DNA of 64,000 nt from Gammaproteobacteria bacterium RIFCSPHIGHO2_12_FULL_39_24 (lineage in GTDB: Bacteria > Pseudomonadota > Gammaproteobacteria > Coxiellales > Coxiellaceae), in NCBI GenBank assembly GCA_001802455.1, contig MGXZ01000011.1, positions 1 to 64,000 of the forward strand, written 5' to 3'. How positions within the stretch are numbered: position 1 is the stretch's first letter; every line of letters starts with the position of its first letter. Positions 53,032-61,915 of this stretch are shown one piece after another. The notes beneath the pieces were generated by a model that worked only from the letters and a program-made list of their open reading frames with translations, searched no databases and was not told the DNA's origin. Position numbers and translations under genes: made by a program.

Positions 53032-53502
53032 CTACCAATACCCCATCCTTACACATCTTCTCAACGCTTGATAATCTTTTTTTACAAAGCTATCTGAAAA
53101 TAATACAATCGTTTTTTTCTCTGATGAAGTGAAGCACTTAAAATGCAACACCAAAAAATAGTGCATCATCACGCTGGATGGCAATAATTCAGCACGCTCA
53201 ATTCTGCCATCGCGCAATTCCAAAATCCATTCTGTTTTTTTGCTGTATTGTAACGTAATAATCTCATCAACACGAAAAAAATAATATAAAAATGAAATCG
53301 CAAAGCATAATAAAAAAAATGGAAATAAAAATAATGATGTCACAGTGGTAATGCAAATCACAGAAAAAAAATGAACAGAAATTAAATAAAACGAATATAC
53401 CAACGATTTTCTAGGCTTAAAAATCCCACTCACACTCCGCTCCCACTCCCACTCCCACTCCCACTCCCACTCCCACTCACACTCGATTGTACAAAAACCC
53501 AT
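53032..53502 (-). CDS. YgfX-like membrane protein with N-terminal Glu-Trp repeat
   Basis: The 156-residue ORF ends in the YgfX/CptA pattern: WILELRDGRIERAELLPSS near 91-109, FLVLHFKC and IVLFSDSFVKKDYQALRR. Two membrane helices precede it (about 34-76). The N-terminus encodes an unusual (Glu-Trp)6 run from a hexamer repeat, followed by SVSGIFKPRKSL, where YgfX proteins normally begin. No ribosome binding site is seen at ATG 53502, so the true start may lie within or after the repeat. No sdhE partner is adjacent. Confidence 0.6.
   Translation of the reverse strand: MGFCTIECEWEWEWEWEWEWERSVSGIFKPRKSLVYSFYLISVHFFSVICITTVTSLFLFPFFLLCFAISFLYYFFRVDEIITLQYSKKTEWILELRDGRIERAELLPSSVMMHYFLVLHFKCFTSSEKKTIVLFSDSFVKKDYQALRRCVRMGYW
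53424..53484. repeat. Hexamer repeat (TCCCAC)6 with degenerate flanks, in the ygfX-like gene
   Basis: Six exact TCCCAC units (53441-53476) are flanked by decayed units (TCCCAC TCACAC TCCGC before; TCACAC after). On the coding strand this reads GAG TGG, encoding alternating Glu-Trp. It belongs to the family at 28245, 60514, 61287 and 61887. Confidence 0.95.
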
Positions 53503-53581
53503 CGCATATACAATACCGTGATTTTACGAAGTCATTCTTCGTGCTATGATTCGTCGTCTCAAACGAAAACGGGCGGTTTGT

Positions 53582-55438
53582 ATGTCACGCTATCCAGTAA
53601 AAATTCTTTATCTCGATGGAACTCGTTTATATCGCGCGATTGTCGCTGGTATTCGTCAAGTGATTTCAAAACAAGACTATTTAAACAATATTAATGTATT
53701 TCCCGTTCCTGATCGCGACACCGGCACCAATATGGCGCTAACATTAAACGCCATTTTAGAGGGAACGTATTCACATCAAAAAGCACATATTCATGAATTA
53801 TTAGACGGCGTTGCCAATTCTGCATTAAATGGCGCACGCGGCAATTCCGGCGCCATTTTGGCGCAATTTTTTCAAGGATTAAGTGAAGGCGCTAAAACTG
53901 TTGAAGCCCATTTAACAACGAAAAATTTTGTGGCGGCTATTGCCACTGCTGTCAACTTTGCACATAAAGCATTATCACAACCCAAAGAAGGCACAATATT
54001 AACAATCATGCGTGATTTCTCGGATGAAATTACACATCAACAATTAGCGAATAACGAATTAGATTTTGTCGATTTATTATCATCCGGCATTGAGCGTGCA
54101 CAAAAATCATTACAACACACTACCGTTCAATTAAAAGAATTAAAAAAAGCCGGCGTGGTTGATGCCGGCGCACAAGGCTTTGTTGAATTTTTAAGTGGCA
54201 TTTATCGATTTGTGACGAACGGTTCCATCAAACAATTGCATGAGGATTTGGTGCATACAAAAATTTCTATTCCTATCATAGAAGATAGTCCGCATGAAAT
54301 TGACGAGCGATATCGTTTTTGCACAGAATGTTTAATTAACAAAAAAGGTGTGCAAGATATTGATCAAGATGAATTGCGCCAAATGCTCGACGAAATTGGC
54401 AATAGTTTAATTGTCGCGGGATCAAAATCAAAAACGAAAATTCATATTCACACCAACGATCCTAAAAATGTATTTGAGATTTGTCGACAATACGGTGATA
54501 TTTCAGGAGAAAAAGCCGACGACATGATTAAACAACAAAAATCTTATGCGAATCGCAAAAACAAAGTAGCGATTCTGACTGATTCCGCTGCTGATTTACC
54601 GGCAGAAATCATTGCTCAATTTAATATTCACGTTGTCCCCATTTTAATTAATTTTGGACAGCAAACGTATTTAGACAAAGTATCGATGACATCCGATGAA
54701 TTTCACCAAGCATTAAAAAATAAATCGATTCACCCAACCACATCGCAACCCAGTTTTGGTGATTTTCATCGACAATATCAATACCTGTCATCACATTTTG
54801 GTGCGATTGTAGCGTTACACATTCCAAGACCCATTAGCGGTACATTAACCGCATCTGAAAAAGCTGCTGAAAAAATAAGTTCAGAAACTAAAATCACCGT
54901 GATGGATGCGTTAAATGTTTCTGCCGGACAAGGTTTAATTGCATTATATGCGGCAGAAGTCGCGCAAGCAGGATACACGCACGATGAGGTGGTTTCCATG
55001 ACACAACATATTATTATGAAAACCGATTTTTTTGCAGCGATCACGCAATTAGATTATTTGGTACGCGGCGGACGATTGCCCATCAAGCTGAAAAATTTGA
55101 TGGATTTATTGCGCATCACGCCCGTTGCCAATGTGACCAAAGAAGGCGCTGTCAAACCCAGCCGTTTATTGATCGGCAGAAAAAATTTATCACAAAAATT
55201 ATTTCGCTTCACACAGAAAAAATTAAATCCAGCGAAGAAATATCGCCTCGCTATTGTGCACACCGATTTGGAAAATGAAGGTTATCAATTAGCAACGCTG
55301 CTAAAACATCGTTTCTCAAATCAAATCGATCGGATTTTTGTGCTACCGTGTTGCGCCAGCTTGGCCGTACATGCTGGACCCGGCGCGCTCGGCATTGCGA
55401 TTCAGGAATACGAGACGATCACCACAAAAGAACCTTGA
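53582..55438 (+). CDS. FakA-DegV fusion, fatty acid kinase-like
   Basis: The protein (618 residues from ATG 53582) joins two families usually on separate chains. Residues 1-320 match the FakA (DAK2) kinase: NVFPVPDRDTGTNM with metal-binding D44 and D46, NGARGNSGAILAQFFQG, AGVVDAGAQGFVEFL and KIHIHTNDP. Residues 327-618 match DegV/FakB fatty-acid binding proteins: VAILTDSAADLP, a serine-threonine loop (HPTTSQPS), RPISGTLTAS and LDYLVRGGRLP. The FakA C-terminal domain seems replaced by DegV. It may phosphorylate fatty acids bound to its own DegV half. No partner gene is adjacent. Confidence 0.82.
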   Translation: MSRYPVKILYLDGTRLYRAIVAGIRQVISKQDYLNNINVFPVPDRDTGTNMALTLNAILEGTYSHQKAHIHELLDGVANSALNGARGNSGAILAQFFQGLSEGAKTVEAHLTTKNFVAAIATAVNFAHKALSQPKEGTILTIMRDFSDEITHQQLANNELDFVDLLSSGIERAQKSLQHTTVQLKELKKAGVVDAGAQGFVEFLSGIYRFVTNGSIKQLHEDLVHTKISIPIIEDSPHEIDERYRFCTECLINKKGVQDIDQDELRQMLDEIGNSLIVAGSKSKTKIHIHTNDPKNVFEICRQYGDISGEKADDMIKQQKSYANRKNKVAILTDSAADLPAEIIAQFNIHVVPILINFGQQTYLDKVSMTSDEFHQALKNKSIHPTTSQPSFGDFHRQYQYLSSHFGAIVALHIPRPISGTLTASEKAAEKISSETKITVMDALNVSAGQGLIALYAAEVAQAGYTHDEVVSMTQHIIMKTDFFAAITQLDYLVRGGRLPIKLKNLMDLLRITPVANVTKEGAVKPSRLLIGRKNLSQKLFRFTQKKLNPAKKYRLAIVHTDLENEGYQLATLLKHRFSNQIDRIFVLPCCASLAVHAGPGALGIAIQEYETITTKEP

Positions 55439-55443
55439 ATTTT

Positions 55444-56040
55444 TTAGCGCGCTAATTCAAGCCATGTCGGATTGCCGCTCACCGGATATTGTTCTTTTAA
55501 AATTTGAAAATGATTTAATTTTCCTGCGTGATCGTATTGAAGCACATACACCTGATCAAAATCGCTGTTTCGCCATCTTGCAAGCTTCTGTGTCACACCC
55601 AATTGATGTGCCAATGCGTCAGCACGAGCATGATGCCAGCAAATTAAAATGGTTTTATGTTGATATTGTGGATCATGCAATAAAGCCTTCGCTAATGCCG
55701 CATATTGATCGTTGTGATACGTTGCATTCACGGGAAAACCATTGGGATTGCCGTATGCCAATTGATTCGCCAATGGCATAATCGTTTGCAGTGAGCGATA
55801 AGAATGCTCTGAAGACTGCGCAGTGGGATTGGTAGCAAAAATAAAATCCGGTTTTTTGAAATGCGAAAGATAATACGCAACCAATTTTTCAGCGCGCACT
55901 TGGCCTTTCGGCGATAAAAAAGGACCCGGATTTTTTTGCGCCCATTTATCAGCGTGACGAATAATAATAATTTCACGCGGTGCGGCAAAACATGTTGAAA
56001 TAAATAGCAGTAACCCGATAATCAGAAATATTTTTTTCAT
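55444..56040 (-). CDS. Secreted histidine phosphatase-family protein
   Basis: The protein (198 residues from ATG 56040, AAGGA 9 bases before) has a signal peptide (about 1-19, ending TCFA-AP), then EIIIIRHADKWAQ with the catalytic RHA motif near 24-36, and a late CWHHARADALAHQLG carrying the second His. RHA replaces RHG. Substrate unknown; it would act in the periplasm or outside. Confidence 0.82.
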   Translation of the reverse strand: MKKIFLIIGLLLFISTCFAAPREIIIIRHADKWAQKNPGPFLSPKGQVRAEKLVAYYLSHFKKPDFIFATNPTAQSSEHSYRSLQTIMPLANQLAYGNPNGFPVNATYHNDQYAALAKALLHDPQYQHKTILICWHHARADALAHQLGVTQKLARWRNSDFDQVYVLQYDHAGKLNHFQILKEQYPVSGNPTWLELAR

Positions 56041-56054
56041 GTGGCATATCCTTA

Positions 56055-56750
56055 TTATGGTGTACGAGTGCAACCTAACAATAATGGATCGCGTTCTTCC
56101 TCTCCTGCTTGAATGTTGGGCGTATCACGAGTCACCACTGTTTCTGGATCAACCAATGACGGCGTTCCACATCTTCTCACCACTGCTTGAACAAAAAGGC
56201 TGATCTTATTCATTGCTTTTTCACCGACAGGCAAGGTTACCAAAACAAGCGGTAACAAAGCGGGAACAGCGCCAGCCATTCTAATCATAATCGCTGCAAA
56301 AAAATCTTCTGCCAATCCCTGACCCAACAAAATACCAGCAATCGCTTGCACTCCATAGAAAACGAAACAGAAATAAACAGCTGCTGCCTCACTCATTGTT
56401 ATGTGTTTAGAGGGTAAAAATGGTACTAGCTCTAACTGCACTTGACCTTCGTTTTTATGCGCTGCCGGTTTACACTTTTTAAGTGCAAGCGCAATCACTG
56501 CAGATAACGAAAGATTGATTAACTGAAGCCACAACAATGCATAAGGGCCAAAGTTTTTCTCAAAAAATTTTTCGATCGCTTCTTTCGCAGGTGGATAAAA
56601 AATAGTGCCGATGAAAAAAATAACCGTTGGTGGAAAAAATCCGTTTGTCATTGCAACCGCAAGAAAATTACGGCGATATTGACCGAGCCATTCCGTCTGA
56701 GCTTTTTGTTGGTTGGCAGTACTCGCATCAACTATTTCTTCTCGTGACAT
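56055..56750 (-). CDS. Unknown membrane protein with dileucine-type sorting motif, candidate effector
   Basis: The 231-residue protein (GAGGTG ribosome binding site) has about four hydrophobic segments (near 31-51, 68-90, 120-146 and 150-176), a polar N-terminus of 26 residues and a tail ending AGEEERDPLLLG. The EERDPLLL block matches the [D/E]XXXL[L/I] lysosomal sorting signal of eukaryotic membrane proteins. It lies between a phosphatase and kdsB in the same direction, with no link to LPS. No family is recognised. Effector status is a guess. Confidence 0.65.
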   Translation of the reverse strand: MSREEIVDASTANQQKAQTEWLGQYRRNFLAVAMTNGFFPPTVIFFIGTIFYPPAKEAIEKFFEKNFGPYALLWLQLINLSLSAVIALALKKCKPAAHKNEGQVQLELVPFLPSKHITMSEAAAVYFCFVFYGVQAIAGILLGQGLAEDFFAAIMIRMAGAVPALLPLVLVTLPVGEKAMNKISLFVQAVVRRCGTPSLVDPETVVTRDTPNIQAGEEERDPLLLGCTRTP

Positions 56751-56767
56751 CGTTCACCTCATAAAAA

Positions 56768-57532
56768 TCAAATTGATTGACGCACCCGTTCTAAATCCGC
56801 TTGCGTATCCACGCCTGCGGGAACTGCGCGATCGGTAACACCGACGTGAATTTTGTACCCATTCCACAAGATACGCAACTGTTCGAGTGATTCTAATTTT
56901 TCGTTAAGGGAAGGCGACCAATTGCTGTAAGTTTCGAGAAATCCAGCGCGATAAGCGTACAGGCCAATATGTCTGAAATAAGCATCGACTAATTTTACAG
57001 CATGAATATCAATCGACTTCATATCTGAAAATTGTTCACGATCCCACGGCATCGGCGCGCGTGAAAAATATAATGCGTAATTGCGATAATTTAAAATCAC
57101 TTTCACCACATTCGGATTAAATAACTCTTCTGCTGTTTTTAATTTCGCGCTCAGTGTCGCCACTCTCACATGATCATGCTCTGCTAAATTGTGCGCGAGC
57201 TGTGAAACTAATTGTGGCGGCATGCATGGTTCATCTGCTTGCAATCCCACAATAATCTCATCTTCTTCAAAACCCAATGACACCACCGCTTCCGCAATTC
57301 TTTCAGTCCCTGATTGATGTGTCGATGCTGTCATGCAAACCGGTGCGCCAAATTCTTCCGCCACTTGCGCAATTTTTTCATGATCGGTTGCAATCACCAC
57401 ACGATCGGCACCGGATTCTTTTGCGCATTCATACACATGTTGAATCATGGGTTTTCCAGCAATATCCAACAATACTTTTTCAGGTAAACGCGTTGAATGT
57501 AAGCGCGCAGGGATAATCACATTAAAATTCAT
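56768..57532 (-). CDS. kdsB: CMP-Kdo synthetase
   Basis: The 254-residue protein begins [20 protein letters not shown], has [11 protein letters not shown] and [14 protein letters not shown] (here [10 protein letters not shown]), and SRAPMPWDR. It activates Kdo with CTP for lipid A assembly. The ATG at 57532 overlaps the stop of the Trm112-like gene by 4 bases. Confidence 0.97.
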   Translation of the reverse strand: MNFNVIIPARLHSTRLPEKVLLDIAGKPMIQHVYECAKESGADRVVIATDHEKIAQVAEEFGAPVCMTASTHQSGTERIAEAVVSLGFEEDEIIVGLQADEPCMPPQLVSQLAHNLAEHDHVRVATLSAKLKTAEELFNPNVVKVILNYRNYALYFSRAPMPWDREQFSDMKSIDIHAVKLVDAYFRHIGLYAYRAGFLETYSNWSPSLNEKLESLEQLRILWNGYKIHVGVTDRAVPAGVDTQADLERVRQSI

Positions 57533-57696
57533 TTAATCTCTCTCGCTTCTTCCGACAACATCACTGGCACCTGATTACGAATGGGGTAAGCCAATTTATC
57601 AAAACGACAAATCAATTCTTGATTCGCGTGATCATACAACAATTTTCCTTTGCATAATGGACAAACGAGAATGTCGAGCAGAGTGTGATCTAACAT
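57529..57696 (-). CDS. Trm112-family protein (YcaR-like)
   Basis: A 55-residue ORF from ATG 57696 (GAGGAAAATTT before it) reads [16 protein letters not shown], then [20 protein letters not shown]. The CPLC and the YPIRxxxPVML motif are those of YcaR/Trm112 proteins, usually found before kdsB. One zinc Cys pair is kept; the second is reduced to a single Cys. The stop overlaps kdsB. Confidence 0.88.
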   Translation of the reverse strand: MLDHTLLDILVCPLCKGKLLYDHANQELICRFDKLAYPIRNQVPVMLSEEAREIK

Positions 57697-57765
57697 AAAT
57701 TTTCCTCAACAAATTCGTGCAAAAATAGCATTAAAATTTTAGAAGAACAATGGATAAATGTTGTT

Positions 57766-58617
57766 TTATTGTGTGCAATTTTCGGTTGCGACTACCCGTT
57801 CTGGTGTGGTTGTTTTAATCAAAATTGGTTGTAATTTTCGTTTCAATTCTACAACAAATTCAGAACTGTAAAGCGATAAAAAGATTTCCTTGGCTTGTCC
57901 GTCAATCATCAGCGGGTTTAATTTTTGTGTACCCCATAAATGTACAATAGTACTAGCCACACTGGACAACTCATCTTCCTGGATTGTTGGTTGAGTGGTT
58001 TTATTTTCTTTTTTTTGTTTCGAAGATGTCGCATCAGCTTTATATGGTAAACGCTTCTCACTTGATTCCCCAACAAGAACAACATCAGCAACATCATCAT
58101 CACTACAATCTGTTGTTGGTGCAGGATTGGTTTTTTTTGCGCTTTCCACAAACAAAGCAAATGCAGAAGAAAAAATACGTGTTGCTAATGAAGCACGACC
58201 AATACCACCACTATGTTGTTCACGCTCCCACTGAAATTGAGAGATATACAGAAATGCAAGTTGAGCATTATCCCTATCAATTTTCTGAAATTTTTTTCGA
58301 AATTCGAGGGCACTGTTAGACAACGCAAGATCAAGCACTGTGGCAGAAATATCTCTAGCAAAATTAGCTACTCCATTTGCTGCAGCACAAAAAAAATTAA
58401 ATGCATTGCCTGTTGTGTCAGCAGGGGATGTAACATCAGCAGGAGATGTAACATTAGGCGCGCCGACAACGTGTACACGATCTTGCCGCTGCTGTTCGTA
58501 TTCAGTGATCGCTCCATTAACAGCATCTGCCAATGCAGTCACATTATTCGAATTTTGTATCCATTGACCAAAAGATCTTCCAATTGAACTGATCGTATCC
58601 ACATCAAGCGGCATCAT
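57766..58617 (-). CDS. Unknown protein next to tRNA-Pro(GGG)
   Basis: The protein (283 residues from ATG 58617, GGAG just before) has no recognised domain. A duplicated TSPADVTSPADTT comes from an 18-bp tandem repeat (near 58420-58460). A helical stretch follows (RKKFQKIDRDNAQLAFLYISQ), then a Lys/Asp/Ser-rich middle. Longer in-frame reading to 58734 would enter the tRNA and is rejected. Weak hydrophobic patches only; probably soluble. Function unknown. Confidence 0.6.
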   Translation of the reverse strand: MMPLDVDTISSIGRSFGQWIQNSNNVTALADAVNGAITEYEQQRQDRVHVVGAPNVTSPADVTSPADTTGNAFNFFCAAANGVANFARDISATVLDLALSNSALEFRKKFQKIDRDNAQLAFLYISQFQWEREQHSGGIGRASLATRIFSSAFALFVESAKKTNPAPTTDCSDDDVADVVLVGESSEKRLPYKADATSSKQKKENKTTQPTIQEDELSSVASTIVHLWGTQKLNPLMIDGQAKEIFLSLYSSEFVVELKRKLQPILIKTTTPERVVATENCTQ

Positions 58618-58692
58618 TTTGCTCCATGTCAGTGACAAAAACACTATCAAAGATAATACTGAGAATAAAACGAATATCAAAGAAAAATAAAA

Positions 58693-58766
58693 TCGGGACA
58701 GCAGGATTTGAACCTGCGACCCCTTGCACCCCATGCAAGTGCGCTACCAGGCTGCGCTATGCCCCG
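58693..58766 (-). tRNA. tRNA-Pro (anticodon GGG)
   Basis: The minus strand reads CGGGGCATAGCGCAGCCTGG, and the anticodon stem CTTGC/GCAAG closes a loop ATGGGGT with anticodon GGG. T arm GGTTCAAATCC follows, acceptor end TGTCCCG with discriminator A. One G-U pair lies in the acceptor. Resembles E. coli proL. CCA is not encoded; a T-rich run follows. Confidence 0.96.
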
Positions 58767-58782
58767 AAATAGTGTGGGGATT

Positions 58783-59172
58783 CTACACAGACTCCATATC
58801 ATCAGCAATCTTTTCCAGCTGCGTGACAGCCGATTGCAATGCAGCATGTGAGCGTTGCATTTTTTGAAGTGATACACTTTCATCACCGGCGAGTTGTAAA
58901 CGCGCGCCTTCGATCGTGTACCCTTTTCCATACAGTAAACTTTTAATTTGTCGAACCAGCAAAACATCGGTGCGTTGATAATAACGACGATTGCCACGCC
59001 GCTTGGAAGGACTTAATTGCGGAAATTCTTGCTCCCAATAACGCAGAACGTGTGGTTTCAAATCACACAGCTCACCGACTTCGCCAATGGAGAAATACAG
59101 TTTGTCAGGGATGGGCGATAAATCAGTATCACTTTTCTGAATTTGATTCGTCTTGTCCGTGTGATCCGGCAT
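58783..59172 (-). CDS. MerR-family regulator
   Basis: The 129-residue protein has a MerR helix-turn-helix ([28 protein letters not shown], about 26-53, named in part), then [21 protein letters not shown] and a coiled-coil end. No effector domain or metal site is seen. It overlaps ihfA by 44 bases and follows it, as in many gammaproteobacteria (pheT-ihfA-merR). Regulon unknown. Confidence 0.9.
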   Translation of the reverse strand: MPDHTDKTNQIQKSDTDLSPIPDKLYFSIGEVGELCDLKPHVLRYWEQEFPQLSPSKRRGNRRYYQRTDVLLVRQIKSLLYGKGYTIEGARLQLAGDESVSLQKMQRSHAALQSAVTQLEKIADDMESV

Positions 59173-59455
59173 AATTCTCCACCCTGGATTTTAATTTATG
59201 TCCTGCTCTGAAAGTCACAACCCGTCTTGCTGTGATAGGAATTTCTTCACCTGTTTTTGGATTACGGCCTGGTCGTTGATTTTTATCACGTAAATTAAAA
59301 TTACCAAAACCTGATAATTTTACCGATTCGCCTTTTTCCAAAGCAGTTCGGATTTCTTCGAAAAAACATTCAACCAGCTCTTTTGCTTCCCGTTTATTTA
59401 ATCCCAATGTATTAAACAAATGTTCAGCTAATTCTGCTTTTGTGAGTGCGCTCAT
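59129..59455 (-). CDS. ihfA: Integration host factor alpha subunit
   Basis: The 108-residue protein has the DNA-binding arm motif [22 protein letters not shown] near 50-71 (named in part) and begins [13 protein letters not shown]. It bends DNA with IhfB. It follows pheT after 3 bases, the usual order, and overlaps the MerR gene. Confidence 0.96.
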   Translation of the reverse strand: MSALTKAELAEHLFNTLGLNKREAKELVECFFEEIRTALEKGESVKLSGFGNFNLRDKNQRPGRNPKTGEEIPITARRVVTFRAGHKLKSRVENYAGSHGQDESNSEK

Positions 59456-59458
59456 AAG

Positions 59459-61882
59459 CTATACCCTCAGCGTTGCAGCCAGCTCCCGTTCCAGTGTGGT
59501 CACAACGCCATGAATTATCGCATTTATTTCCTCATCTCTTAGAGTGCGCGATGCATCTTGAAAGGTCAAGCCCAAAGCGACACTTTTTTTGCCAGTTTCG
59601 ATGTTTTTTCCCTGATAGACGTCAAAAATCTGAACTGTTTTGAGCTGAGGACCTGCTTGCTGAATGATTAACTGACGAACCGTATCAACCTGAATTGTCT
59701 CATTCAAAACCAGCGCGATATCACGCCGCACAAAGGGGAATTTTGAAAATGCGGCAAACTGCGCAACAGAAGATTCCTGAATTTTTTTCAATGCAACTTC
59801 ACACATCATCACCGATTGATGAATATCAAAATGAGTTAAAATATTCGGATGCACTTCACCCAACCAACCCATTAATTCTTCGCCGCGATACAATGCAGCG
59901 GATCTTCCTGGATGTAACGCAGCATGCGTTTCTGATTTCCAATGATACTGTGAAAACAAATGCGACAAAGATAACAATGCAGTGACATCGGCTTTTAAAT
60001 CATAAAAATCAACAGTGCGCGACTTTTCACCCCACTGCTCTGGATCAGCACTGCCAGTAATAACCATGGCTAATTGTGAAGATTGCACTAATTCACCATT
60101 CGATTGCGGCAAAAAACACAAACCCATTTCAAACAAACGCACGCGTTCACATTGATGACGCACATTCATCTGCAGCGCTTGCAATAATCCCGGTAAAATA
60201 CTGGTGCGCATTACCGATAAATCTTGTGATAATGGATTTTTTAAAATCACGGGTGAAATAGTGGGTGAAAATAATGCGTGTAATTCAGGTGAAATAAAAC
60301 TATAGGTCATCGCTTCATGATATCCGCGCCCCACAAAAAAACGACGCACTTGCTTATCACACACACGCGCTTCTTTTTTAGGATGCATAATTAATGATGC
60401 AATCATTGGCTGCATTGGAATTGTATTGTAATTAATCATGCGCGCTAATTCTTCAATTAAGTCGATTGGCTGTGTGATATCAAAGCGAAAACTAGGTGGA
60501 ATGATTTCCCAATGGGGGTGGGAGTGGGAACTAGAATGGTCAGTTCTTTTTATCAACATTCCCAGTGATTTTAAAATACGTTCTACTTTTTCATTTGAAA
60601 TTTCAATTCCCAAGATTCGCTGAATTTGATTTTGCTCCAAAATAATTTTATCACGCTTGGGCAACTGTTCTTTTGAAACTACCTCAATCACATCGGATGG
60701 TTTTCCACCTGTGATTTGCAATAACAATTCTGTTGCACGCTCAATTGCTTCAATAGGCAAATTAAAATCAACACCACGTTCAAAACGATACGATGAATCA
60801 CTGCTGGTATTGTGACGACGCTTGCTCAAACAAATTGTTTTGGGCTCAAAAAATGCTGCTTCTAAAAAAATATTGTTGGTATTCGCAGAAACGGCAGAAT
60901 CTAACCCACCCATAATGCCAGCTAATGCATGCACGCTGTGATCATCTGCAATCACGACATCATCTGCTGTTAATGTAATGATGTTTTCATCCAACAATTT
61001 TATTTTTTCATTTTGTTTTGCACGACGCACAATAATTTTATTTTTCAATGCTGATAAATCAAATGCGTGCATCGGCTGGCCCAATTCCAGCATCACATAA
61101 TTACACACATCAACAACCAGATTAATTAAACGCGCGCCAGCACGCTGCAAAATGTGTTGCATCCAGGACGGTGTTTCCAGTTTATTATTAATGTCAGTAA
61201 TAATGCGGCCAACGTAGCGAGGGCAATCAGATGGTGTCAGCACCGAAATAGGTATGGTTTCTTTGCGTGTCACAATCGCGCGCTTACCCCCACTCCCACT
61301 CCCGCCCCCACTCCCACTCTCACCAGTTGCAGCAGACAAATCCCGCGCTAATCCACGCATACTCAAACAATCACCGCGATTCGGTGTGATCTCTACATCA
61401 AAAATATGATCTTGTGCTTTAAAATACGCATTAAAATCGTCACCCACTTTTGCATCACTCGGCAATTCAATAATGCCGTCTTGCAAAGCATGCCCTAATT
61501 GCAAACCCAATTCTTTGGCGGAACACAACATACCTTGTGATAACTCGCCACGTAACTTTGCTTCTTTAATGTGAAAATCATCGGGTAATATCGCACCGAT
61601 TTTAGCAACTACCACTTTAATGCCGGCGCGCGCATTCGGTGCACCGCAGACAATTTTCAATACTGTTTTTTCACCTATATTCACTTCACAACAAGATAAC
61701 TTATCCGCATTGGGATGTTGCACACGCGAAATAATTTCACCCACGACGACATTCGAAAATTTTTCGGCAACGGGAATGATTGCGTCAATTGTTAATCCTA
61801 ACATGGCAAATTGTTCGGCGAGCTGTTCTGTGGTCAGCGCGGGATTTGTCCATTGGCGTAACCAATATTCACTTATTTTCAT
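59459..61882 (-). CDS. pheT: Phenylalanyl-tRNA synthetase beta subunit
   Basis: The protein (807 residues from ATG 61882) has the N-terminal OB domain, B3/B4 editing domain, the B5 domain and the C-terminal anticodon-binding fold (PFVRRDIALVLNETIQVDTVR). Two hexamer-repeat segments lie inside: one encodes GESGSGGGSGSGGKR in the linker before the B1-B3 domains (near residue 200), the other a Ser-His-rich loop (HSSSHSHPHW) near 455. The Shine-Dalgarno GGGAG itself is part of a third hexamer array. Confidence 0.96.
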   Translation of the reverse strand: MKISEYWLRQWTNPALTTEQLAEQFAMLGLTIDAIIPVAEKFSNVVVGEIISRVQHPNADKLSCCEVNIGEKTVLKIVCGAPNARAGIKVVVAKIGAILPDDFHIKEAKLRGELSQGMLCSAKELGLQLGHALQDGIIELPSDAKVGDDFNAYFKAQDHIFDVEITPNRGDCLSMRGLARDLSAATGESGSGGGSGSGGKRAIVTRKETIPISVLTPSDCPRYVGRIITDINNKLETPSWMQHILQRAGARLINLVVDVCNYVMLELGQPMHAFDLSALKNKIIVRRAKQNEKIKLLDENIITLTADDVVIADDHSVHALAGIMGGLDSAVSANTNNIFLEAAFFEPKTICLSKRRHNTSSDSSYRFERGVDFNLPIEAIERATELLLQITGGKPSDVIEVVSKEQLPKRDKIILEQNQIQRILGIEISNEKVERILKSLGMLIKRTDHSSSHSHPHWEIIPPSFRFDITQPIDLIEELARMINYNTIPMQPMIASLIMHPKKEARVCDKQVRRFFVGRGYHEAMTYSFISPELHALFSPTISPVILKNPLSQDLSVMRTSILPGLLQALQMNVRHQCERVRLFEMGLCFLPQSNGELVQSSQLAMVITGSADPEQWGEKSRTVDFYDLKADVTALLSLSHLFSQYHWKSETHAALHPGRSAALYRGEELMGWLGEVHPNILTHFDIHQSVMMCEVALKKIQESSVAQFAAFSKFPFVRRDIALVLNETIQVDTVRQLIIQQAGPQLKTVQIFDVYQGKNIETGKKSVALGLTFQDASRTLRDEEINAIIHGVVTTLERELAATLRV
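60514..60529. repeat. Hexamer repeat remnant inside pheT
   Basis: GGGGGTGGGAGTGGGA (about 2.5 units of the same AGTGGG word) codes for part of the SHSHPHW loop in pheT. It is shorter than the others and may be a decayed array. Confidence 0.6.
61287..61323. repeat. Hexamer repeat inside pheT (Gly-Ser linker)
   Basis: The plus strand reads CCCCCACTCCCACTCCCGCC, then CCCACTCCCACTCTCACC. The coding frame is AGT GGG with changes, giving SGSGGGSGSGG. The segment falls in the linker between the N-terminal and editing domains. Same word family as at 28245, 53424, 60514 and 61887. Confidence 0.9.
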
Positions 61883-61886
61883 TTTT

Positions 61887-61912
61887 CTCCCACTCCCACG
61901 CACACTCCCACT
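61887..61912. repeat. Hexamer repeat providing the pheT ribosome binding site
   Basis: CTCCCACTCCCACGCACACTCCCAC sits between the pheS stop (61916) and the pheT start (61882). On the minus strand GGGAG 5 bases before the ATG is the last unit of the array. Array length changes would not alter spacing of the last unit. Confidence 0.85.
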
Positions 61913-61915
61913 ATT

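Noticed and set aside
58617-58734. Longer N-terminus for the orphan ORF by tRNA-Pro(GGG)
   Set aside because: Its first codons would lie within the tRNA gene; GGAG before ATG 58617 gives a better start.
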